NCBI RefSeq assembly: GCF_004353925.1
Contig: NZ_SMOK01000039.1
Location: 62,001-126,000 of the forward strand
Source: Pseudomonas sp. H9
Lineage (GTDB): Bacteria > Pseudomonadota > Gammaproteobacteria > Pseudomonadales > Pseudomonadaceae
Length of the DNA stretch: 64,000 bases
Reading direction: 5' to 3'
Position 1 is the first letter of the stretch; each line of letters starts with the position of its first letter. The notes beneath the pieces were generated by a model. That model was given only the letters and a program-made list of their open reading frames with translations. It made no database searches and was not told where the DNA came from. This document shows positions 15,104 to 25,057 of the stretch, piece after piece. Position numbers and translations under genes: made by a program.

Positions 15104-16149
15104 GGGCTGTCCGTCTGCCCTGCCGACACCAGATCAACAAGCTCGCGCACCACGACGGTGGCAAAGCATCCGGCCGGAAGGACGAATTCCAGTTGCAGAA
15201 TATCAGGCTCGGGATAATGCCACGTCAGGCCGCCAATGGGCAGTCGCAGGATGCGACGCTCATGGCTCATGCCCGCCCGCGCCAACCATTGGCACAACGC
15301 CGCGTGCTGCTCACCGATACGCTGTTCTAGCGCACCGGTGGCGCCGCTTGCAGTTGACTGCCCTTCGCCCCACAACGGGCCGGTGGGGTGTAGATCAAGA
15401 ATGGCCAGACGCGGGTCAGAGCACTCTGCCTCGCCAGCCGGGAAAAAGCTGCGGCTATCAGTAAAGGCCAGCAGGTCACCGACTTGCGCCCGCTGCCAGC
15501 TGCCGTCAGCTACTCGCTGTGCCAGCACCTGATTGAACAGGTAACTGCGCGCGCTGGAAAGCAAGCGCGAGCGCACATTGCGCTGCTCCGGCAATGCCTG
15601 ACGCTCGGCCCAGTTGCGGGCGTCCTGCACATTGCCGCCCTCGTGGCCGAAGCGCTGGGCACCAAAATAATTGGGTACACCCTGGGTACGCAGTTGCTCA
15701 AGGCGTGCATCCAGCGCTGCATGGTCCGCACGCAGGCCGGTCAGGCGCAAGGTGAAACCATTGGCCGAGTGGGCACCGCGCTGCAACTTGCGTGAATGGC
15801 GGGTCTGCTTGAGGATGCTCAGGGTTTCATTTTCCGCCGCGCTCAGGTCTGGGTCGGCCTTGCCCGGCAAGTGCAGGCTGAACCACTGACGGGTCAGTGC
15901 CTGGCGATCCTTGAGACCGGCATAGCTGATGCTGCGCAGCGGTACACCCGCAGCACGGGCCAGGCGTCGGGCGGCTTCTTCAGTATTGAGGTCGCGCTTT
16001 TCGACCCACAGCCACAGGTGCTCGCCGTTGCCGGACAACGGAATGTCGAGGACTTCATCGACCTGAAAATCTTCGGCAGTGGCTTTGAGAATCGCGCTCC
16101 CCAACGCCGGGCCCGAGGCACGCGGGCCAAGCAGTTCCAATTCGGTCAT
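15091..16149 (-). CDS. truD: tRNA pseudouridine(13) synthase TruD
   Basis: 352 residues. The family signature SYAGLKDRQALTRQWFSL contains the catalytic Asp. The N-terminal AILKATAEDFQVDEVLDIP and the C-terminal GFTLRLTGLRAD region fit TruD. It makes pseudouridine 13 in tRNA-Glu. Its ATG overlaps the ispF stop by four bases, so it is in one operon with ispF, surE and pcm. Confidence 0.96.
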   Translation of the reverse strand: MTELELLGPRASGPALGSAILKATAEDFQVDEVLDIPLSGNGEHLWLWVEKRDLNTEEAARRLARAAGVPLRSISYAGLKDRQALTRQWFSLHLPGKADPDLSAAENETLSILKQTRHSRKLQRGAHSANGFTLRLTGLRADHAALDARLEQLRTQGVPNYFGAQRFGHEGGNVQDARNWAERQALPEQRNVRSRLLSSARSYLFNQVLAQRVADGSWQRAQVGDLLAFTDSRSFFPAGEAECSDPRLAILDLHPTGPLWGEGQSTASGATGALEQRIGEQHAALCQWLARAGMSHERRILRLPIGGLTWHYPEPDILQLEFVLPAGCFATVVVRELVDLVSAGQTDSPCVF

Positions 16150-16619
16150 GCTGGCAGCAACAAGGCAACTGCGTGGACGGCAATGCCTTCCTCGCGACCG
16201 GTGAAGCCAAGCTTCTCGGTGGTGGTGGCCTTGACGTTGACCTGATCAAGCTCGACCTGCAAGTCTTGTGCAATCAGCGTGCGCATGGTGTCGATATGCG
16301 GCGCCATCTTCGGCGCCTGCGCGACGATGGTGGCGTCGACGTTGCCGACCTTCCAGCCTTTGGCTTGCACGATCTTGATCACATGGCGCAGCAGCACACG
16401 GCTGTCGGCTCCCTTGAACTGCGGGTCGGTGTCAGGGAAATGCTTACCGATGTCGCCCAGCGCAGCGGCGCCCAGCAGGGCATCGCTCAGGGCGTGCAGC
16501 AACACGTCGCCATCGGAATGGGCCAGCAGCCCGAACCTGTGCGCAATGCGCACCCCACCCAAGGTGATGAAATCGCCTTCCGCGAAGCGGTGCACATCGT
16601 AGCCGTGGCCAATACGCAT
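16146..16619 (-). CDS. ispF: 2-C-methyl-D-erythritol 2,4-cyclodiphosphate synthase
   Basis: 157 residues. MRIGHGYDVHRF holds the zinc-binding Asp and His, LAHSDGDVLLHALSDALLGA the second His, and DIGKHFPDTD the active-site segment. It catalyses the fifth step of the MEP isoprenoid route. In many bacteria ispF sits next to ispD; here about 3 kb (fghA, adhC, LysR) separates them. It heads the ispF-truD-surE-pcm group, just after the fghA terminator. Confidence 0.97.
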   Translation of the reverse strand: MRIGHGYDVHRFAEGDFITLGGVRIAHRFGLLAHSDGDVLLHALSDALLGAAALGDIGKHFPDTDPQFKGADSRVLLRHVIKIVQAKGWKVGNVDATIVAQAPKMAPHIDTMRTLIAQDLQVELDQVNVKATTTEKLGFTGREEGIAVHAVALLLPA

Positions 16620-16648
16620 AAAAAAACGCCCTGATTGAGTCAGGGCGT
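16620..16648 (-). terminator. Terminator after fghA
   Basis: ACGCCCTGA (16626-16634) and TCAGGGCGT (16640-16648) make a nine-pair stem with a five-base loop. On the minus strand it is followed by TTTTTT. It ends the adhC-fghA transcript immediately before the ispF start. Confidence 0.85.
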
Positions 16649-16695
16649 GATTCTACCTGCTTTGGCGAGCCTTTGGCTCATTTGTAGGGGAGGTC

Positions 16696-17544
16696 CTACA
16701 ACAAACCCAGAGCCACTCCATGATGGCGCAAATGCTCGTCGATAAAGCTGGCAATGAAGTAGTAGCTATGGTCGTAGCCAGGCTGCAAGCGCAGCTCCAG
16801 AGGATGGCCAACTGCCTTCGCTGCCTGCAGCAACGCCTGGGGTTTGAGCTGATTTTCGAGGAAGTCGTCGCGATCGCCTTGGTCGACCAACAGTGGCAAG
16901 CGCTCCTGAGCCTCGGCGATCAGCACACTGGCATCCCATTCACGCCAGCGCGCGCGATCATCCCCCAGATAGCGGGAAAACGCCTTCTGCCCCCAAGGGC
17001 AATCCATTGGATTGCTGATGGGTGCGAACGCCGAAACCGAGTGATAACGCCCCGGGTTGCGAAGCGCGCACACCAATGCTCCATGACCACCCATAGAGTG
17101 GCCACTGATACCGCGGCGATCTGACGCAGGGAAATGCGTTTCCACCAACGCGGGTAGCTCCTTCACCACATAGTCGTGCATGCGGTAGTGCTGAGCCCAC
17201 GGTTGTTCACTGGCGTTCAGGTAAAAACCAGCGCCCAGGCCGAAGTCCCACGCGCCATCGGGGTCACCCGGCACCTGAGGCCCGCGCGGGCTGGTGTCGG
17301 GCGCCACGATGATCAACCCCAGCTCGGCGGCGAGCTTGTGCGCACCGGCCTTCTGCATGAAGTTCTCGTCGGTGCAGGTCAGGCCACTGAGCCAGTACAG
17401 CACCGGCAGTTTGCCGCCCTGCTCCGCTTGAGGGGGCAAGTAGACCGCGAACACCATGTCGCAGCCGAGCACTTCCGAGCGGTGCCGGTAGCGCTTGTGC
17501 CAGCCACCGAAACTCTTCTGGCAGGAAATGTTTTCCAGGCTCAT
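16696..17544 (-). CDS. fghA: S-formylglutathione hydrolase
   Basis: 282 residues of the esterase D family. The nucleophile elbow is SGHSMGGHGAL, the family motif YWLSGLTCTDENF lies near residue 50, and the catalytic His is in PGYDHSYYF. It hydrolyses S-formylglutathione to formate and glutathione, the second step of formaldehyde detoxification. It begins eight bases after adhC, in one operon with it. Confidence 0.96.
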   Translation of the reverse strand: MSLENISCQKSFGGWHKRYRHRSEVLGCDMVFAVYLPPQAEQGGKLPVLYWLSGLTCTDENFMQKAGAHKLAAELGLIIVAPDTSPRGPQVPGDPDGAWDFGLGAGFYLNASEQPWAQHYRMHDYVVKELPALVETHFPASDRRGISGHSMGGHGALVCALRNPGRYHSVSAFAPISNPMDCPWGQKAFSRYLGDDRARWREWDASVLIAEAQERLPLLVDQGDRDDFLENQLKPQALLQAAKAVGHPLELRLQPGYDHSYYFIASFIDEHLRHHGVALGLL

Positions 17545-17552
17545 GGCAAACC

Positions 17553-18665
17553 TCAGAAGTGGATGACGCTACGAATGCTCTTGCCTTCGTGCATCAGGTC
17601 GAATGCTTTGTTGATGTCTTCCAGGCCCATGGTGTGGGTGATGAAGGTATCCAGCGGGATTTCGCCTTTCTCCGACATTTCTACATAGCTTGGCAGCTCG
17701 CTGCGACCGCGTACGCCACCGAACGCCGAACCACGCCAGACGCGGCCGGTTACCAGCTGGAATGGACGGGTAGCGATTTCCTGGCCGGCGCCAGCAACGC
17801 CGATGATCACCGACTCACCCCAACCCTTGTGGCAGCACTCCAGGGCGGCACGCATCAACTGCACATTGCCGACGCACTCGAAGGAGAAATCCACACCGCC
17901 GTCAGTGAGGTCAACGATGACTTCCTGGATTGGGCGGTCGTAGTCTTTAGGGTTGACGCAATCAGTCGCGCCAAGCTGTTTGGCAATTTCGAATTTGCCC
18001 GGGTTGATGTCCACGGCGATGATGCGCGAGGCCTTGGCCTTGACCGCACCGATGATCGCCGAGAGCCCGATGCCGCCGAGACCAAACACCGCTACGGTGT
18101 CACCCGGCTGGACCTTGGCCGTGTTGAGCACTGCGCCAATACCGGTAGTAACGCCACAACCGAGCAGGCAAACCTTCTCCAGAGGTGCTTCTTTATGGAT
18201 TTTGGCAACCGAGATCTCCGGCAGCACGGTGTACTCGGAGAACGTCGAGGTGCCCATGTAATGGAACAGTTGCTGGCCTTTATAGGAAAAGCGCGTGGTG
18301 CCATCAGGCATCAAGCCTTTGCCCTGGGTCGCACGGATAGCCTGACACAGGTTGGTTTTGCCAGAGCGGCAGAATTTGCACTGGCCGCATTCGGGGGTGT
18401 ACAGCGGGATCACATGATCCCCCACCGCGACCGACGTAACGCCCTCACCCACAGCCTCAACAATGGCACCGCCTTCGTGGCCGAGAATCGACGGGAAGAT
18501 CCCTTCAGGGTCGGCACCGGACAGGGTGTAGGCATCGGTATGGCAAACACCACTGGCGACCACACGCAACAGCACTTCGCCAGCCTTGGGCATAGCCACA
18601 TCGACTTCGACAATCTCCAACGGTTTCTTGGCCTCGAAGGCAACGGCAGCACGGGACTTGATCAT
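17553..18665 (-). CDS. adhC: S-(hydroxymethyl)glutathione dehydrogenase (class III ADH)
   Basis: 370 residues from the ATG at 18665, preceded by GGAGAAG; an in-frame TTG one codon upstream is too close to that site. Catalytic zinc ligands lie in SGVCHTDAY and GHEGGAIVEAVG, structural zinc Cys in CGQCKFCRSGKTNLC, and the NAD-binding GLGGIGLSAI follows. It oxidises the spontaneous formaldehyde-glutathione adduct. It forms an operon with fghA and is divergent from the LysR regulator. Confidence 0.96.
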   Translation of the reverse strand: MIKSRAAVAFEAKKPLEIVEVDVAMPKAGEVLLRVVASGVCHTDAYTLSGADPEGIFPSILGHEGGAIVEAVGEGVTSVAVGDHVIPLYTPECGQCKFCRSGKTNLCQAIRATQGKGLMPDGTTRFSYKGQQLFHYMGTSTFSEYTVLPEISVAKIHKEAPLEKVCLLGCGVTTGIGAVLNTAKVQPGDTVAVFGLGGIGLSAIIGAVKAKASRIIAVDINPGKFEIAKQLGATDCVNPKDYDRPIQEVIVDLTDGGVDFSFECVGNVQLMRAALECCHKGWGESVIIGVAGAGQEIATRPFQLVTGRVWRGSAFGGVRGRSELPSYVEMSEKGEIPLDTFITHTMGLEDINKAFDLMHEGKSIRSVIHF

Positions 18666-18717
18666 CAATCTTCTCCAGCAAGGGGTCAGTTCAAGCTGGA
18701 AGTGTAATTCATCGCCA

Positions 18718-18739
18718 TTTGCTTAATAATCCAGGCAAA
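18718..18739. promoter_or_regulatory. Candidate LysR-type binding site between adhC and gfnR
   Basis: TTTGC (18718-18722) and GCAAA (18735-18739) are inverted around 12 bases inside the 106-bp divergent region. The shape roughly fits a LysR-type site, but no consensus was checked. Confidence 0.3.
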
Positions 18740-18771
18740 GACAAAACATTATTGCTATGCAGGGATAATCA

Positions 18772-19686
18772 ATGAGTAGCCGCTGGGAAGGTATCGACGA
18801 GTTTGTCGCGGTTGCCGAGTCGGGGCAGTTCACCGCTGCAGCTGAGCGTCTGGGCGTTTCGTCTTCCCACATCAGCCGTCAGATCGCCCGCCTGGAAGAT
18901 CGCCTGCAAACGCGTTTGCTATACCGCAGCACGCGCAAAGTAACCTTGAGCGAGGCTGGGCAAACCTTCTTGCAACATTGTCAGCGCCTGCAAGATGGCC
19001 GCGAGGAGGCGTTACGCGCGATGAGCGACCTTACCAGCGAACCCAAAGGCTTGCTGCGCATGACCTGCGCGGTGGCCTACGGTGAGCGCTTTATCGTGCC
19101 GCTGGTCACACGGTTCATGGCGCTCTACCCGCATCTGCGGGTCGACATCGAACTGAGCAACCGTACTCTGGACCTGGTGCATGAAGGGATGGACCTGGCC
19201 ATTCGCCTGGGCCGTCTTCAAGATTCGCGCCTGGTTGCGACGCGCCTGGCCCCACGGCGCATGTACTTATGTGCATCGCCAGCGTACCTGGAGCGCTACG
19301 GGCGGCCGCACAGCGTATCGGAACTGGTTCGTCACAATTGCCTGATCGGTAGTTCGGACATCTGGACATTGCAACAGGATGGCCGCGAACAAGGTATGCG
19401 GGTGCAGGGCAACTGGCGCTGTAACAGCGGCCAGGCGGTGCTGGATGCAGCATTGCAGGGGGTAGGCTTGTGTCAGCTGCCTGATTACTACGTGCTGGAG
19501 CACCTGAAAACCGGGGCTTTGGTTTCGTTGCTGGAGTCGCATCAGCCGCCTAATACAGCGGTGTGGGCGCTGTACCCGCAGCAGCGGCATTTGTCGCCGA
19601 AGGTGCGTAGGTTGGTAGACTACTTGCGCGAGGGGTTGGCGGGGCTGCCGGAATATCGCGGGGCAAGCCCGCTCCTACAGGGGTGA
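18772..19686 (+). CDS. gfnR: LysR-type regulator of formaldehyde detoxification (GfnR position)
   Basis: 304 residues. The winged helix-turn-helix is at about 17-37 (FTAAAERLGVSSSHISRQIARLE), followed by the substrate-binding domain. In P. aeruginosa the gene in this position, divergent from adhC-fghA, is GfnR (glutathione-dependent formaldehyde neutralisation regulator); assignment here is by neighbourhood. The last residues (RGASPLLQG) and the stop are read from a REP element that starts at 19655, so the natural C-terminus has been replaced or extended by repeat sequence. Confidence 0.85.
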   Translation: MSSRWEGIDEFVAVAESGQFTAAAERLGVSSSHISRQIARLEDRLQTRLLYRSTRKVTLSEAGQTFLQHCQRLQDGREEALRAMSDLTSEPKGLLRMTCAVAYGERFIVPLVTRFMALYPHLRVDIELSNRTLDLVHEGMDLAIRLGRLQDSRLVATRLAPRRMYLCASPAYLERYGRPHSVSELVRHNCLIGSSDIWTLQQDGREQGMRVQGNWRCNSGQAVLDAALQGVGLCQLPDYYVLEHLKTGALVSLLESHQPPNTAVWALYPQQRHLSPKVRRLVDYLREGLAGLPEYRGASPLLQG

Positions 19687-19719
19687 GGCAAATCGGTAGG
19701 AGCGGGCTTGCCCCGCGAT
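19655..19719. repeat. REP pair filling the gfnR-ispD gap
   Basis: ATCGCGGGGCAAGCCCGCTC starts at 19655 (to 19680) and the inverse copy runs 19696-19719. The first copy encodes the end of the LysR protein; the second ends on the first base of the ispD stop codon. It would form a hairpin at the meeting point of two convergent genes. Confidence 0.92.
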
Positions 19720-20426
19720 TACCTACGCTGAGCCCAACGCTGGCGCAGCCATTCCAAATCTTCAGGCCGAGTGACCTTGATATTGTCGCTACGCCCTTCG
19801 ATCAGACGCGGCGATTGCCCGGACCATTCGATGGCCGATGACTCATCGGTAATGGCTACATCGGCTACCAGGCTGTCGGCCAGCGCCCGATGCAACGCAC
19901 CCAGGCGGAACATCTGCGGGGTGTAAGCCTGCCACACGGTGCTACGGTCAATGGTCTTGCGGACCCGGCCATCAGCGTTAGCACGCTTGAGCGTGTCGCG
20001 GGCCGGTACCGCCAGCAGACCGCCTACCGGATCGTCCGCAAGCTCGAACAGCAAACGGTCAAGGTCGCTGCGCGCCAGGTTCGGGCGAGCGGCATCATGC
20101 ACCAGCACCCAGTCACTGTCGGCAGCACCTTGAGCATGCAGCAACAGCAAGGCGTTGAGCACCGAGTCTGCGCGCTCCTGGCCGCCGGCGGCGCGCTGAA
20201 TGCGCGGGTCGCTGGCGCAGCGCAAACCTGGCCAGTAAGGATCGTCAGCAGCAACGCTGACCACCACCCCTTTGACACAGGGATGGTCGAGAAAACAGTC
20301 GAGGCTATGCTCGAGAATGGTCTGCCCGCCCAACTGCAGATACTGCTTGGGACGGTCGGCAGCCATGCGGGCACCAACGCCCGCGGCAGGAATCACGGCC
20401 CAGAAGGCCGGCAAGGTCTGGCTCAT
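19719..20426 (-). CDS. ispD: 2-C-methyl-D-erythritol 4-phosphate cytidylyltransferase
   Basis: 235 residues. The nucleotide-binding loop is VIPAAGVGARMAADRPKQYL, with VLVHDAARPNL the conserved Asp segment. It forms CDP-methylerythritol in the MEP pathway. The ATG overlaps the ftsB stop by four bases, in the pyrG-kdsA-eno-ftsB-ispD series. Confidence 0.97.
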   Translation of the reverse strand: MSQTLPAFWAVIPAAGVGARMAADRPKQYLQLGGQTILEHSLDCFLDHPCVKGVVVSVAADDPYWPGLRCASDPRIQRAAGGQERADSVLNALLLLHAQGAADSDWVLVHDAARPNLARSDLDRLLFELADDPVGGLLAVPARDTLKRANADGRVRKTIDRSTVWQAYTPQMFRLGALHRALADSLVADVAITDESSAIEWSGQSPRLIEGRSDNIKVTRPEDLEWLRQRWAQRR

Positions 20427-20701
20427 TGGGCAAGCTGGTAGAGGGTTTCCCCGTCTTTAACCATCCCCAATTCATGGCGAGCCCGTTCTTCGACGGTTTC
20501 CATACCTTTCTTCAACTCCAGTACTTCTGCATCAAGCACGCGATTACGCTCCAGCAAACGCTCGTTTTCAGCGTGCTGGTCGGCAATCTGTTGCTTGAGT
20601 TCGGCGACATGGGCCAGGCTGCCATTGCCTACCCACAAACGATACTGCAGGCCACCGAGCAGCAGGAGCAGAACGAGGAACAACCAATAGGGACTGCGCA
20701 T
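20423..20701 (-). CDS. ftsB: Cell division protein FtsB
   Basis: 92 residues from the ATG at 20701, which gives the normal MRSPYWLFLVLLLLLGG start; an upstream ATG at 20752 would add 17 atypical residues. One transmembrane helix (about 5-20) is followed by a periplasmic coiled coil (about 30-65, LKQQIADQHAENERLLERN) and a conserved EERARHELGMVKDGE. It joins FtsL and FtsQ in the divisome. Confidence 0.95.
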   Translation of the reverse strand: MRSPYWLFLVLLLLLGGLQYRLWVGNGSLAHVAELKQQIADQHAENERLLERNRVLDAEVLELKKGMETVEERARHELGMVKDGETLYQLAQ

Positions 20702-20753
20702 CAGGGTATCCAGTGGAAAAAGACCGCCACCTCTGCAGGGCACTGATGGCACG

Positions 20754-20775
20754 AAGCCTGGCCGAAGCCAGGCTT
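20754..20775. other. Very stable UUCG-capped hairpin between eno and ftsB
   Basis: AAGCCTGGC (20754-20762) pairs perfectly with GCCAGGCTT (20767-20775). On the minus strand the loop is TTCG closed by C-G, an exceptionally stable tetraloop. No T run follows, so it may act as an RNA stabiliser or partial terminator after eno. Confidence 0.6.
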
Positions 20776-20864
20776 TGTGTATTCAGACCTGCTGCAATGT
20801 TGTGCAGAACACTCAGTATGGTTGCTCTGCACACCTTGGCTGCTGTCTTTTTACCATCTCTTGC

Positions 20865-22154
20865 TTAGCCGCGAAACTCGGCACGACCACGGTACACAGC
20901 CTTGCTGCCCAGTTGCTCTTCGATACGCAGCAGCTGGTTGTACTTGGAAACGCGGTCGGAACGGCACAGCGAACCGGTTTTGATCTGACCTGCAGCGGTA
21001 CCGACAGCCAGGTCGGCAATGGTCGAATCTTCGGTTTCACCCGAACGGTGCGAGATTACGGCGGTGTAACCGGCAGCCTTGGCCATCTGGATGGCTTCCA
21101 GGGTTTCGGTCAGCGAGCCGATCTGGTTGAACTTGATCAGGATCGAGTTACCGATACCTTTCTCGATGCCTTCCTTGAGGATCTTGGTGTTGGTCACGAA
21201 CAGGTCGTCGCCGACCAGTTGCACCTTCTCGCCGATCTTGTCGGTGAGGATCTTCCAGCCAGCCCAGTCAGACTCATCCAGGCCGTCTTCGATCGAGATG
21301 ATCGGGAAACGCTCGGTCAGGCCTTTCAGGTACTCGGCAAAACCTTCGGCATCGAACGACTTGCCTTCGCCAGACAGGTTGTACTTGCCGTCTTCGAAGA
21401 ATTCGCTGGCCGCGCAGTCCAGGGCCAGGGTCACATCGGTACCCAGTTTGTAGCCAGCGTTGGCCACAGCCTCGGCGATGGCCGACAGTGCGTCTTCGTT
21501 GGAGGCCAGGTTAGGGGCGAAACCACCTTCGTCACCAACAGCGGTGTTCAGGCCACGGGCCTTCAGCACAGCTTTGAGGTGATGGAAAATTTCGGTGCCC
21601 ATGCGCAGACCGTCGGAGAAGGTCTTGGCGCCAACCGGCTGAACCATGAACTCCTGGATATCGACGTTGTTATCAGCGTGCTCACCACCGTTGATGATGT
21701 TCATCATCGGAACCGGCATCGAGTACTGGCCCGGGGTGCCGTTCAGGTTGGCGATGTGTGCGTACAGCGGCAGGTCCTGGTCCTGTGCGGCAGCCTTGGC
21801 AGCAGCCAGGGACACAGCCAGGATGGCGTTGGCGCCCAGGTTGGCCTTGTTCTCGGTACCGTCCAGTTCGATCATGGCCTTGTCGAGGGCTTTCTGATCA
21901 ACAGGGTCTTTGCCCAGCAGCAGGTCGCGGATCGGGCCGTTGATGTTGGCAACAGCTTTCAGTACGCCCTTACCCATGTAACGGCTCTTGTCGCCATCAC
22001 GCAGCTCCAGCGCTTCGCGCGAGCCAGTGGAAGCACCGGACGGCGCGCATGCGCTACCGATGATGCCGTTGTCGAGCAGTACGTCCGCTTCTACGGTGGG
22101 GTTACCACGCGAATCGAGAACTTCACGACCTTTGATGTCGACGATTTTTGCCAT
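20865..22154 (-). CDS. eno: Enolase
   Basis: 429 residues from the ATG at 22154 (MAKIVDIKGREVLDSRGNP); the longer open frame upstream is not needed. Mg-binding and catalytic segments are visible: SGASTGSREALELRD, NIINGGEHADNN, SIEDGLDESDW and ISHRSGETEDS. It interconverts 2-phosphoglycerate and phosphoenolpyruvate and is also a core component of the RNA degradosome in related bacteria. It follows kdsA, which uses phosphoenolpyruvate. Confidence 0.98.
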   Translation of the reverse strand: MAKIVDIKGREVLDSRGNPTVEADVLLDNGIIGSACAPSGASTGSREALELRDGDKSRYMGKGVLKAVANINGPIRDLLLGKDPVDQKALDKAMIELDGTENKANLGANAILAVSLAAAKAAAQDQDLPLYAHIANLNGTPGQYSMPVPMMNIINGGEHADNNVDIQEFMVQPVGAKTFSDGLRMGTEIFHHLKAVLKARGLNTAVGDEGGFAPNLASNEDALSAIAEAVANAGYKLGTDVTLALDCAASEFFEDGKYNLSGEGKSFDAEGFAEYLKGLTERFPIISIEDGLDESDWAGWKILTDKIGEKVQLVGDDLFVTNTKILKEGIEKGIGNSILIKFNQIGSLTETLEAIQMAKAAGYTAVISHRSGETEDSTIADLAVGTAAGQIKTGSLCRSDRVSKYNQLLRIEEQLGSKAVYRGRAEFRG

Positions 22155-22250
22155 TGTTGTAAGCACTCCAGAATTGACGAAAACAACGCAGCTGAAAAAA
22201 ATCTTTGCCGTTCGCCTGGCTGTTGAAAACGGGCAGGCCTGACGAAAGCG

Positions 22251-22276
22251 AACCCCTGACCCATGGGTCAAGGGTT
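22251..22276. other. Palindromic hairpin between kdsA and eno
   Basis: AACCC-C-TGACCCATGGGTCA-A-GGGTT: TGACCCATGGGTCA is a perfect palindrome, extended by AACCC/GGGTT with one mismatch. No T run follows, so it is not a standard terminator. Confidence 0.45.
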
Positions 22277-22308
22277 AAACGAGCGGTACTTTACCGGAGA
22301 AATGAGGA

Positions 22309-23154
22309 TTACGCGGTTTCTACCGTCGGAAAACTCTTCACCAGATCGTCCAGTTGCTTGAGCTGGGCCAGGAATGGCTCCAGCTTGTCCAGGCGCAGAG
22401 CGCATGGACCGTCGCACTTGGCGTTGTCCGGGTCTGGGTGGGCTTCAAGGAAAAGCCCCGCCAGGCCTTGGCTCAAGCCGGCCTTGGCCAGGTCGGTAAC
22501 CTGGGCACGGCGGCCACCTGCGGAGTCGGCGCGGCCACCCGGCATTTGCAGGGCATGGGTCACGTCGAAGAACACCGGGTATTGGAACTGCTTCATGATA
22601 CCGAAGCCGAGCATGTCGACCACAAGGTTGTTGTAGCCAAAACTCGAGCCACGCTCACAGAGGATCAACTGCTCGTTACCGGCTTCTTCGCACTTGGTCA
22701 GGATGTGCTTCATTTCCTGAGGGGCGAGGAATTGGGCTTTCTTGATGTTGATTACCGCGCCGGTCTTGGCCATGGCCACCACCAGGTCGGTCTGACGCGA
22801 CAAGAAGGCCGGCAACTGGATGATGTCACACACGTCCGCTACCGGTTGTGCCTGATGCGGTTCGTGAACATCGGTGATCACCGGCACATTGAACGTGCGC
22901 TTGATCTCTTCGAAGATCTTCATCCCCTCTTCCAGGCCTGGGCCACGGTAGGAGTTGATCGACGAACGGTTGGCCTTGTCGAAGCTGGCCTTGAACACGT
23001 AAGGGATACCGAGCTTCTCGGTAACCCGTACGTACTCCTCGCAGACCTTCATGGCCAGATCACGGGATTCCAGCACGTTCATGCCGCCGAACAGAACGAA
23101 CGGCTTGTCGTTGGCGATCTCGATGTTACCGACGCGAATGATCTTCTGAGTCAT
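22309..23154 (-). CDS. kdsA: KDO-8-phosphate synthase
   Basis: 281 residues of the class I DAHP/KDO8P synthase family. Motifs include VFKASFDKANRSSINSYRG, PVITDVHEPHQ and the LCERGSSFGYNNLVVDMLG active-site stretch. It condenses phosphoenolpyruvate with arabinose 5-phosphate to make the KDO precursor of LPS inner core. It starts three bases after pyrG, in the same operon. Confidence 0.97.
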   Translation of the reverse strand: MTQKIIRVGNIEIANDKPFVLFGGMNVLESRDLAMKVCEEYVRVTEKLGIPYVFKASFDKANRSSINSYRGPGLEEGMKIFEEIKRTFNVPVITDVHEPHQAQPVADVCDIIQLPAFLSRQTDLVVAMAKTGAVINIKKAQFLAPQEMKHILTKCEEAGNEQLILCERGSSFGYNNLVVDMLGFGIMKQFQYPVFFDVTHALQMPGGRADSAGGRRAQVTDLAKAGLSQGLAGLFLEAHPDPDNAKCDGPCALRLDKLEPFLAQLKQLDDLVKSFPTVETA

Positions 23155-23157
23155 GTA

Positions 23158-24786
<1,629 letters not shown>

Positions 24787-25057
24787 GTAAAACCCTAGAA
24801 GTCTGCGTTAAAGCGGTCTGCGCCGCCGGGGAAAGCGAAGGAAGGCCGAAGCCCCCGATCACCTGCGTCAATCACAGTGCTACTTAAAAAACTGCCGCGT
24901 CTGGACAGACCGGGGGTTATGGACCCGGTACGGAGCTCGCTACACATTTTTAGAATCGCCCAGCAAAAAACTGCTTGGTAATCGGCAACAGCTGTGATTT
25001 CGGGGAAGCCACAGAAGTTGTATCAAGAAGGGAGCGTAGTCTACCGGAATGTGCCTT

